DNA of 64,000 nucleotides from Cyprinodon diabolis (lineage: Eukaryota > Chordata > Actinopteri > Cyprinodontiformes > Cyprinodontidae). The position numbers and the translations under genes were made by a program. The DNA lies in assembly GCA_030533445.1 (NCBI GenBank), contig CM060072.1:11551875-11615874 (forward strand), given 5' to 3'. Each line of letters starts with the position of its first letter. The stretch's first letter is position 1. Positions 14,241 to 22,250 of this stretch are shown in pieces. The notes beneath the pieces are model-generated. The model saw nothing but the letters and a program-made list of their open reading frames with translations. It was not told the DNA's origin and searched no databases.

Positions 14241-15454
14241 ACAGAATAACTGATAAATGAAAACCCAAAACTCAGAGTCCCAAAAGGGGAGATCAATAAC
14301 TTACTGTAAATATACTAAGCCTACGGCCCGTATTATTACATTGTGGTATGTGTCTGCTAAAGTTTGGCTAAAACCTGGCAGTGGTGGAAGTGATGGGCTG
14401 TACATAACTGAGACATTAGTGTGGGCTGCGTTCAAAAACAAGTCATCCAGACTCCTTAAAGAGATACTGAATAGGTGCTGCTTTCCCATCAAAAGTAATT
14501 TGAACCCTCACATCTGAAGAACGTAATGCTTACTCAGCATCCCACAACTGCGTTTGATTATCTATTTTTAGCGTTCATGAAAATAATTAACTTGCTTTGT
14601 TATTTTCTTGACTTTAAATACTTATGAAAACTGTCATCTGTTGCTTCTTTAGAAACACCAAAAGGGTTATTCACATCTGTTTGTTCCTCTTTTTGTATTT
14701 GTTACTCCAACAACAGTTGGGAAGCACCCCCACATTAAATAATAATTACTAGCATCTGCTCAGTGTGCATATGTGAAACCAGGAAATGTGGTTAGGCTGA
14801 TAATGGGACCTCCTTAGCCAAAAACCATTTGCAACTCAAGATAACTTAATAGTACATGCTTTTTTGAGCTTTAATTTAAAGTAATGTATAGATGCTTCAT
14901 TTACTTCAGTTTAAGATATTTATTTTTCATGTAAGTGTATTCTAATGTCAGGATTCCCACAATTATTCAGATCTGTAAAACAGAACTACCAAGTTTTGAT
15001 CATTTACCAGCATGAAGAGCACAGGTTTCAACTGCCTATATTCTAATATCTAACCATTTATCTTAAAAAGTAAACAAATGTGGTTCTTAAGAAAATATGA
15101 TTTCAAATTGAAATGTCCTTTTCTATCAAACAACAATACTATGAACTTGCTTTGTTAAATGTACATGTCTGTTTTAGCCATGGAGGTTAAAGCTTGAATT
15201 ATATATTTGTCTGTTTTCTATTTCTGAATATTGTAACCACATGAATTACGTTTATGATTTCCCTGCAATTATTTGTTTGCCCACATGCTGCTTTAGGCCA
15301 AACATTACACATGGCAGCATTGTTTCCAGCCCATGTCATTCCAAAGGATGAATGATTTTTCAATGCAGGGGAAGAAATGCTTCTGCATGCAATTTAGATG
15401 GGTAGCGGGTCTTGTCATTGCAATAAAGCCATTACCAATCAAATCATCTGCAGG
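14241..15454. other. Non-coding, nothing recognised
   Basis: AT-rich. The 86-codon frame at 14257-14517 has no domain. Nothing else seen. Confidence 0.5.
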
Positions 15455-15512
15455 ATCCCACAATTTCCCCATTGTGGGACAATAAAGGGCTTTTTCTATT
15501 CTATTTACCCTC
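15455..15512 (+). mobile_element. LINE 3' tail (L2/CR1-like)
   Basis: CACAATTTCCCCATTGTGGG followed by ACAATAAAGGG and a TTCTATTCTATT run. This is the 3' end signature seen in many fish L2/CR1-type LINEs. Only the tail is recognisable, so this is a severely 5'-truncated copy. Confidence 0.45.
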
Positions 15513-15956
15513 AAGGGTCAAAACTTGATTACAGTAAAACCATTGCTGGTAAGATATCTGTGGTCCTAATAAATTTCAAGTTTTATTTTTTTACTCTGAG
15601 GCTCATAAAAACCTATTGGCGGTTTACAATGAAATAAAACAAGGCAAGCCAGTTTGGCTGTACCAAGCATTGGATAACTTTGGATCTCAACAAGTTTGTA
15701 AAGCGTTCCACTAAACAACAAGAAATCGTCGGATTCAGCTGTTGTAGGTATGAAAGTTTTTTTCAATGGTGAAACTTTACTTGATGACTACAAAAAGTGT
15801 TTGTAGAATCAATACAAAACTCTGGTTTAAGGTGTAGAGAAAAAAAAATCCAAGTTTCTATAGTTTTTTTTTTTTATGTACAAAGTTTTTTCTTACCAGT
15901 AAAGAGAATGTATTCTTAGTGTATTCATGTATAATATGAATGTATTGATTTTTTAA
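15513..15956. other. Non-coding, nothing recognised
   Basis: Short AT-rich spacer with A and T runs at 15840-15890. No gene seen. Confidence 0.5.
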
Positions 15957-16871
15957 AGCTACAGTGTGTAATAATTACAGGGATATACAGTCAGAAATGT
16001 AATATATTATACATAACTATGTTATTTATCATCATCTACGAGCTCAGCCTCTTAACCTTAATATTTGCGTTGCCTTAGAATTCGTTATTTATAATTACAT
16101 AGGAGCGGGTCTCGCAGCCATGGAGGCAGACATCTTTGCGCTACGGCAGCGCAGAGCCAACAAACTAGCGATTGCAAGATCGCCCATTACAATAACATGC
16201 TGCGTGATGATGCTGTTACTCTCCAGTATACTTATTCAGCAACGTCCCTGACGTTTCACAGGTAATGATTCAGTAATTTTCTGTAAAATAATTTTCTGGA
16301 TATATACCTCGGTTACTTCTCTCCGGCTCCTTTGGAGATCTTCAAGCCTTTCCTCCTCTGCTCTAGTCACCCCGCTGGCACCTCTCCCTCGCCTGGCCCT
16401 GGCTGCACGCCCACCCCGGCCTCTCTGCCCTCTTCCTCTCCCTTTTCCTCGCCTTGTAACCCCCGTGCCACAAACAAGACTTGGACTCTGTAAACGGGGA
16501 ATATATATTCTTCCAGCGAACACAATCTCGCTGTTAAACTAATGACTACAATTACTTCGTCTGTTTATATCACCATGCAAAGCAGTTCACCAAAGTTACA
16601 ACGATGTAGAAAAAAATAACGGGTATATTTATTATCTTAAGTCTACATGAAATCTATACCCTACACAGACTAATGAAATACTATCTGTAAAATTATCTAT
16701 GTAAACAAACCTCATCACTTGAGAAGGTAGGTGATGCAGACGTCGTGGAAGACATTTTGTCCCATAACGCTCGCTGTACTGTTGGGGGGGAGAAGCGGTG
16801 GGGGGTTTGTTCATGTTGCTGCGGTCTGCAGTCTGGACGTTAGATGTCGCTGAAAATTACACATTGTAGCT
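15957..16871. mobile_element. Non-autonomous DNA transposon (MITE-like), about 915 bp
   Basis: The ends are inverted repeats: AGCTACAGTGTGTAAT on the left, and TTACACATTGTAGCT on the right. Both ends are flanked by TTAA (15953-15956 and 16872-16875). This fits a piggyBac-type TTAA duplication, or a Tc1/mariner-type TA duplication if the repeat is taken two bases longer. The core is GC-richer and has two small frames: a plus-strand 43-codon frame from ATG 16120 in a strong start context (gcagccATGG), and a minus-strand 95-codon Arg/Gly-rich frame (16236-16523). Neither resembles a transposase. Confidence 0.6.
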
Positions 16872-16875
16872 TTAA

Positions 16876-17683
16876 ATAATACATTCTATACAAAATTATC
16901 TATCTAAAATGTAACACACTAAATGTTTGCAGCTAGTGGTATTAAAGCCTAAACAAATAGAACACATTGTGAGTCTGTGGCATCATATAATTTTCCACCT
17001 TTCATAATTTGACCTGGTCAAATGTGGGGTATTGTTTCACTTTATGGGATAAAGGTGAAAATATTACTACAGTCCTACATGGATCGGGATCTCCTTACCA
17101 TATGCACAACAGGAGCCTCTCTATAAGTTTTACAGCCAGTGCGACAGAAAAAACAAAAATTGCATTGGAGTTTGCAGAATCAGAAGCAACAAAGTGACCC
17201 AGTCTTTACAAAATGAGCTACTTTATCAGTTATGAGTGTACATCTAAGAACCAAAGCTGATAAACCGATGTTACTCTGAGCTATGAAAGCCCGAGGAGTG
17301 CATTGGTGATGAAAACCCTGGCTTTCCAAAAACTAAAGCTCCATAAAGAGAAAATCTGTATTATCAGTAAAATCGATTAATTGACCTAGTGTAAACAGGT
17401 GCTCTCCACTAAGTATTCTTGAGCTTGACCAATTTCCCAAAATAAATAGAGACACACAGAAATTTAGCTCAAAGCTCTATGGAAAGATCGGATAACGAAA
17501 ATACATACCAGACTTTCAATTAATTCAAACATGTTTTATTTACATTCTTATTTCCACTTTGTTTTATCCCGTACTGAGATACACCAATGAAGACTAACAT
17601 TACATTTGGTGTTATTACATAAATGTTTGTAAAGGGAACAATTCTTGGCATAATTTTCAACAAAAGGACAGTTGTGTCATAAA
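16876..17683. other. Non-coding, nothing recognised
   Basis: AT-rich sequence leading up to the LTR array. One 62-codon frame at 17009-17197 has no domain. Confidence 0.5.
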
Positions 17684-17688
17684 ATATG
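17684..17688. repeat. Target-site duplication, left (ATATG)
   Basis: The five bases before the first LTR are ATATG, identical to the five bases after the last LTR (38275-38279). A 5-bp duplication fits a Ty3/gypsy integrase. Confidence 0.85.
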
Positions 17689-18483
17689 TGTCATGATTTG
17701 GTTTTAGGTTAAACCCACATGCAGAACACAAACGGAGGCTGAGTAAAAGTTTAACAGAGTTTATTGAAATGAGTTTGACACAAAGACATGAACTGGATCT
17801 GGTACTGGTCCGGGTTGGGTTCACTGATGTCTGCAGAGATGACAGTTTGATTAGCCAGGCAGTCAGATGATTAATTGAGTCTTAGGATAGTTCTGAGTCT
17901 ACCTTGAAGGAGTCCAGGCTTTACTTGTGAGAGAGGGAACGGTTGGGTCCAGAGACTGTTGGTTCAGCAGAGTGCACAAGCAGCAGCAGCGTCTAGATTC
18001 TGACTTTGAATGGCAGACCTTGATCAGAGTTTTCAGCTCTTCTCTGAGAGCAGCAGGAGAAATCCAGACTGGAATCTTCAGGTTTGGCTCACCAGGGCAG
18101 GAAGGCAGGTTAGCTCACCCAGAGCTTCAGACTTGAGACAGGTTTCCTGTGAGCAAAGACAGAGGCAGATTAGAATCAGTTTTCTCTCTTGAGATGACTA
18201 AGATTCTTTCTGGTAACAGAGGCTCAGGTTTGCTAACCAAACTAAGATCAACACTGCGGCGTTGAAGGAAGGTCTGGCATCTGCTTATGTAGGGAGGGTT
18301 CCTGATGAGCAGACGAGCTCCATGTGTGCTGGAGGGCTCCAGCCCAGGAGACCCACGGCGCACTCTGCTGGAGAAAGGTGGTACATCCCCAGATCCCAAC
18401 AGTAACCCCAGTCCTTAACAAAAAACAAAAAACAGAAAAGGATCCTCGGCGCCCTCTGGTGGGCAAGCCTCAGGATCCCAACA
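17689..18483 (-). repeat. LTR1 (outer, 3' LTR of unit 1)
   Basis: 795 bp, starting TGTCATGA and ending CCCAACA on the plus strand (TGTTGGG...TCATGACA in coding sense). Coding-sense landmarks: a TATA-like CATAAG at 18289-18284, a predicted start of R near 18260, and an AATAAA at 17765-17760. This suggests U3 of about 220 bp, R of about 490 bp and a short U5. It has three private differences from the inner LTRs (near 18248, 18325 and 18420). It shares the AACGG variant at about 17940 with LTR6 only. Confidence 0.9.
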
Positions 18484-18496
18484 GAGCCCCCCCCTC
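18484..18496 (-). promoter_or_regulatory. Polypurine tract, unit 1
   Basis: On the minus strand GAGGGGGGGGCTC sits directly before the 3' LTR, where plus-strand DNA synthesis is primed in LTR elements. It overlaps the ORF2 stop codon (TGA at 18497-18495). Confidence 0.8.
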
Positions 18497-20660
18497 AAGG
18501 GCGGATTCCAGACGCCCTCAGACCAGTCCATGAAAAAAAAAGCAAACAAAAAACAACCCACCCAGGGCGGGCGGAGGGGGCACTAGGGCAAGGAGGGCCA
18601 GAAACAACAAAAATAGAGTCCAAAAAACAAAAAACAACCCACCCAGGGTGGGCGGAGGGGGAAACAGGCCAGGAGGGCAAAAAACAAAAACTGAGTCCAG
18701 AACAAAAAACGATCCACTTACGGTGGATGAAAGCAAAAGAAATCCCAGACGATTTCTTAGGCAGAGTCTTAGGTGGCCAGCTGAGGGGCCGAAGACGTGG
18801 CAGAGGTTCTGGGGGCCGGCCGAGGGTCCGGCAGCGGAGCAGAGTCTTAGGTGGCCGGCTGCGGGGTCGGAGGCGAAGCTGACGCTCTGGAGGCCGGCTG
18901 CGGGGTCGGAGGCGAAGCTGACGCTCTGGAGGTCGACCGCAGGGCCGGAGGTGAAGCTGACGCTCTGGAGGTCGACCGCGGGGCCGGAGGCGAAGCTGAC
19001 GCTCTGGAGGTCGACCGCGGGGCCGGAGGCGAAGCTGCTTCTTAGGAAGATGATACCCCACTTTCAGTAGGTAGCCCCATGGGGTACCCTGTCCTCTCTT
19101 CAGCGGCTCTGGAACAGGCTCTGAGGTGATCGCCGACTGCGGCTCTGGAACAGGCTCTGAGGTGACAGCCGACTGCGGCTCTGGAACAGGCTCTGATGTG
19201 ACCGCCGACTGCGGCTCTGGAACAGCCTCTGATGTGACCGCCGACTGCGGCTCTGGAACAGGCTCTGAGGAGACCGCCGACTGCGGCTCCTGGACTGGAA
19301 CAGAGGAGACCGCCGACTGCGGCTCCTGGACTGGAACAGAGGAGACCGCCGATTGCGGCTCCGGATCAGGAACAGAGGAGCCTGCCGATTGCGGCTCCGG
19401 GTCAGGAACAGAGGAGCCCGCCGATTGCGGCTCCACCTCAGGAACAGGGGAGCCCGCCGATTGCGGCTCCACCTCAGGAACAGGGGAGCCCACCGATTGC
19501 GGCTCCACCTCAGGAACAGGGGAGCCCGCCGATTGCGGCTCCACCTCAGGAACAGGGGAGCCCGTCGATTGCGAATCCACCTCAGGAACAGGGGAGACCA
19601 CCGACTGCTGCTCCCAATCAGGAACTGAGGACACCACAGACTGTGGCTCCACATCAGGAACGGAGGAGACCACAGACTGTGGCTCCACATCAGGAACGGA
19701 GGAGACCACCGACTGTGGCTCCACATCAGGAACGGAGGAGACCACCGACTGTGGCTCCCAATCCAGCATGGGGGAAACCACCCATGGCAGATAAGGTTCA
19801 GTCTCTGAAGTGGCTTGTGATGCTCGTAGAGGGCTCCTTGCGATCAGTGGCGCCTGTAGAGAGGTCCTTGGAGGGGTAAAACCACATCCTTCGAATTCTG
19901 ACATCTCTTTAAAGTTCTGCTCAGGGGTCTCTGGACGGCACAGAGCTAACTCAGGGGTCTCTAGATGGCACAGAGCTAACTCAGGGGTCTTTAGACGGCT
20001 AAGAATCGGCTCGGGAGTCTCTTGGCTGCTTGGAGCAGGTTCAGGGGTCTCTAAACGGCACGGAGTTGACTCAGGGGTTTCAAAACAGCACGGAACTGAC
20101 TCAAGACGGCTCACGGCTGGCTCAGGGGTCTTTAGACGGCTCAGAACTGGCTCAGGGGTCTCTAGACAGCTCAGAGCTGGTTCAGGGGTCTCTAGACGGC
20201 TCAGAGCTGGCTTACGGCGACGCCGTCTCTTATGTCGGGGGGTCTTAGAAGCTGGGCTAATGGGTTCACAGACTGATTCAGGAGTCGAGCTATCTGGTGT
20301 GCAAGTGGGTTCAGGTGCTGGTTTAGCTGGATTGCTAACAGGTTTAAGAGTTGGCCTAACTGTTTCGTGAAAAGGTGACAAGAAGGGGAACAGATCATCT
20401 CTATCCCCGTAATAGAAGTTCCAGAGATCTGACTCCTGGATTACGGGGGCTCTGACTGCTTGGGTTGTGAGTTGTGGTTTGATTTTTATCTTTTTAACGG
20501 ATGGTGCTAACTGGCGGTCATGTAGGTGATGGTTGAAACGGACTAAACTGTGCAGAAGTGGACTGAACAGGGCTGTACAGAGTTGTACTGGGCTGGACTG
20601 AGCTGGACTGGGCTGGACTGAGCTGGACTGGACAGATCTGAACTGGGCTGAGCTGGTTTT
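18495..20660 (-). CDS. ORF2, proline/arginine-rich repeat protein, unit 1 (unknown function)
   Basis: The frame is open from 20660, just after a TAG at 20663-20661, to the TGA at 18495. It has no ATG until residue 160 counted from the TTG at 20381, and it overlaps the end of gag in the -1 frame, so its N-terminal part is probably made as a Gag fusion. Counted from 20381: an Arg-rich patch HKRRRRRKP (50-58, possible nuclear signal); 10-12-residue ETPEPALSRL-type repeats (about 60-155); nineteen 12-residue acidic repeats of the type VPEVEPQSAGSP; seven 13-residue basic repeats of the type RQLRLRPRGRPPE; and a hydrophobic C-terminus with PGWVVFC twice. No protease, reverse transcriptase or integrase motif occurs. 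It sits where pol would be. It is the shortest copy, having lost 4 basic and 3 acidic repeats relative to units 3-5. The basic repeats could stand in for a nucleocapsid, but that is inference. Confidence 0.7.
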   Translation of the reverse strand, partial: KTSSAQFRSVQSSSVQPSPAQSSPVQLCTALFSPLLHSLVRFNHHLHDRQLAPSVKKIKIKPQLTTQAVRAPVIQESDLWNFYYGDRDDLFPFLSPFHETVRPTLKPVSNPAKPAPEPTCTPDSSTPESVCEPISPASKTPRHKRRRRRKPALSRLETPEPALSCLETPEPVLSRLKTPEPAVSRLESVPCCFETPESTPCRLETPEPAPSSQETPEPILSRLKTPELALCHLETPELALCRPETPEQNFKEMSEFEGCGFTPPRTSLQAPLIARSPLRASQATSETEPYLPWVVSPMLDWEPQSVVSSVPDVEPQSVVSSVPDVEPQSVVSSVPDVEPQSVVSSVPDWEQQSVVSPVPEVDSQSTGSPVPEVEPQSAGSPVPEVEPQSVGSPVPEVEPQSAGSPVPEVEPQSAGSSVPDPEPQSAGSSVPDPEPQSAVSSVPVQEPQSAVSSVPVQEPQSAVSSEPVPEPQSAVTSEAVPEPQSAVTSEPVPEPQSAVTSEPVPEPQSAITSEPVPEPLKRGQGTPWGYLLKVGYHLPKKQLRLRPRGRPPERQLRLRPRGRPPERQLHLRPCGRPPERQLRLRPRSRPPERQLRLRPRSRPPKTLLRCRTLGRPPEPLPRLRPLSWPPKTLPKKSSGISFAFIHRKWIVFCSGLSFCFLPSWPVSPSAHPGWVVFCFLDSIFVVSGPPCPSAPSARPGWVVFCLLFFSWTGLRASGIRP
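18761..19766 (-). repeat. Coding minisatellites, unit 1 (39-bp x7 and 36-bp x19)
   Basis: Two in-frame tandem arrays inside ORF2: 39-bp units (13 residues, R/P-rich) at about 18761-19045, and 36-bp units (12 residues, E/P/S-rich) at about 19100-19766. Both periods are multiples of three, so copy changes keep the frame. Confidence 0.85.
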
Positions 20661-21448
20661 CTAGATCTGGGCTTGGCTCTGGCTCGTAGTCTGTGATCTT
20701 GATATATGGCTATACAAATGAGCTCTTCCAGGGTTGCAGGTTCATCTATAGTTGCTAGTTTGATTCTGATTTCTTTATTTAATGCGTTTTTGTAGATATT
20801 CTTTAGCATGGCATCACTCCAGCCAGAAGCTGCGGCTCTGACCTGGAAGTCTATCGAAAATTCCTCTACGGTTCTATTTCCTTGTGTGAAATTGGACAGA
20901 TCATGAGACTCAGCTGATTTAACGGAGAATTTTAAAGTGAATTCATTTAGAAATTGATCTAAGGTGCAGGTAATACAAGATTCAGGAGAAAAATTAGTCT
21001 CTTTCCACTCGCGGGCTTTACCGGATAACTGTGAGAGGATAAACACAATCTTACTCTCGTTGTCAGGGAAACAGGACGGATTGAGTTCAAAGAACAATTT
21101 ACATTGCCACAGAAAACTTTTACATTCACTAGATTCACCAGAAAAAAGTGAGGGACGGAAAACAGGAAGTAACGGAGCAGGTTCTGACCTTGGAACACAA
21201 ACCGGAAGTGACAAGACTGGCACCGCCCCTTGAGGTGGAGTTGACTCCGGAACCGGAAGTTGGGCTGGCGCCATGTTGTGATTCCTCACGTTGCCTGCTA
21301 ATTCCTGAAAAGTTTGTTCCTCTAACACAAAACTGGGATTTAACTCACTGAAGGTTGAGTCGTGTTTATGGATCTGAGTAGCTTGTTCCTCAAGCCTCCT
21401 CCGGAGGGTGTCTGCTGGGTTTTGTTTGTGGCCGCAGTGTTCTGTCAT
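20543..21448 (-). CDS. Gag of Ty3/gypsy type, unit 1 (301 aa)
   Basis: Structural capsid protein expected to form virus-like particles in the cytoplasm. Residues about 95-255 match the fish gypsy Gag pattern: FRPSLFSGE, then FLWQCKLFFELNP, then a segment ending VEEFSIDFQVRAAASGW (195-210), and LEELICIAIYQDHRLRAR (240-257). The N-terminus NPADTLRRRLEEQ is a coiled-coil-like stretch also typical of these Gags. No CCHC zinc knuckle follows; the tail (264-301) is translated from short CAGTCCAGCC-type repeats. The ATG lies in the last bases of LTR2, and the primer site overlaps codons 2-6. If the true start is later, the next Met is residue 59. It has a private N130 where units 2-5 have D. It is type A (E226, K264). 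Confidence 0.85.
   Translation of the reverse strand: MTEHCGHKQNPADTLRRRLEEQATQIHKHDSTFSELNPSFVLEEQTFQELAGNVRNHNMAPAQLPVPESTPPQGAVPVLSLPVCVPRSEPAPLLPVFRPSLFSGESSECKSFLWQCKLFFELNPSCFPDNESKIVFILSQLSGKAREWKETNFSPESCITCTLDQFLNEFTLKFSVKSAESHDLSNFTQGNRTVEEFSIDFQVRAAASGWSDAMLKNIYKNALNKEIRIKLATIDEPATLEELICIAIYQDHRLRARAKPRSRKPAQPSSDLSSPAQSSPVQLSPAQYNSVQPCSVHFCTV
21431..21441 (-). promoter_or_regulatory. Predicted self-primer binding site, unit 1
   Basis: On the coding strand AACACTGCGGC begins one base inside the 5' LTR (LTR2). Its exact reverse complement, GCCGCAGTGTT, is in the same LTR (22014-22004), about 25 nt downstream of the TATA-like box. This matches the Tf1 layout, in which the transcript's first 11 nt prime reverse transcription. 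No tRNA-type TGG site is seen here. Confidence 0.7.
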
Positions 21449-22237
21449 GATTTGGTTTTAGGTTAAACCCACATGCAGAACACAAACGGAGGCTGAGTAA
21501 AAGTTTAACAGAGTTTATTGAAATGAGTTTGACACAAAGACATGAACTGGATCTGGTACTGGTCCGGGTTGGGTTCACTGATGTCTGCAGAGATGACAGT
21601 TTGATTAGCCAGGCAGTCAGATGATTAATTGAGTCTTAGGATAGTTCTGAGTCTACCTTGAAGGAGTCCAGGCTGTACTTGTGAGAGAGGGAACCGTTGG
21701 GTCCAGAGACTGTTGGTTCAGCAGAGTGCACAAGCAGCAGCAGCGTCTAGATTCTGACTTTGAATGGCAGACCTTGATCAGAGTTTTCAGCTCTTCTCTG
21801 AGAGCAGCAGGAGAAATCCAGACTGGAATCTTCAGGTTTGGCTCACCAGGGCAGGAAGGCAGGTTAGCTCACCCAGAGCTTCAGACTTGAGACAGGTTTC
21901 CTGTGAGCAAAGACAGAGGCAGATTAGAATCAGTTTTCTCTCTTGAGATGACTAAGATTCTTTCTGGTAACAGAGGCTCAGGTTTGCTAACCAAACTAAG
22001 GTCAACACTGCGGCGTTGAAGGAAGGTCTGGCATCTGCTTATGTAGGGAGGGTTCCTGATGAGCAGACGAGCTCCAGGTGTGCTGGAGGGCTCCAGCCCA
22101 GGAGACCCACGGCGCACTCTGCTGGAGAAAGGTGGTACATCCCCAGATCCCAACAGTAACCCCAGTCCTTAACAGAAAACAAAAAACAGAAAAGGATCCT
22201 CGGCGCCCTCTGGTGGGCAAGCCTCAGGATCCCAACA
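21443..22237 (-). repeat. LTR2 (inner)
   Basis: 795 bp, serving as 5' LTR for unit 1 and 3' LTR for unit 2. It has one private base seen by eye (CTGTAC instead of CTTTAC near 21675) and is otherwise of the inner-LTR type. The internal primer partner is at 22004-22014. Confidence 0.9.
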
Positions 22238-22250
22238 GAGCCCCCCCCTC
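22238..22250 (-). promoter_or_regulatory. Polypurine tract, unit 2
   Basis: Same GAGGGGGGGGCTC on the minus strand next to LTR2; it overlaps the ORF2 stop. Confidence 0.8.

Noticed and set aside
19100..19766. CRISPR-like array of 36-bp repeats
   Set aside because: The repeats are directly adjacent with no spacers, encode a repeat protein, and lie in a eukaryotic retrotransposon.
18495..20381. ORF2 as a host mucin- or extensin-like gene
   Set aside because: It is present in all five units between gag and the polypurine tract, has no signal peptide, and is inside LTR boundaries. It belongs to the element.
21423..21442. tRNA primer binding site next to the LTR
   Set aside because: No TGG-starting sequence adjoins the LTR end. 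The 11-nt self-complementary site fits better.
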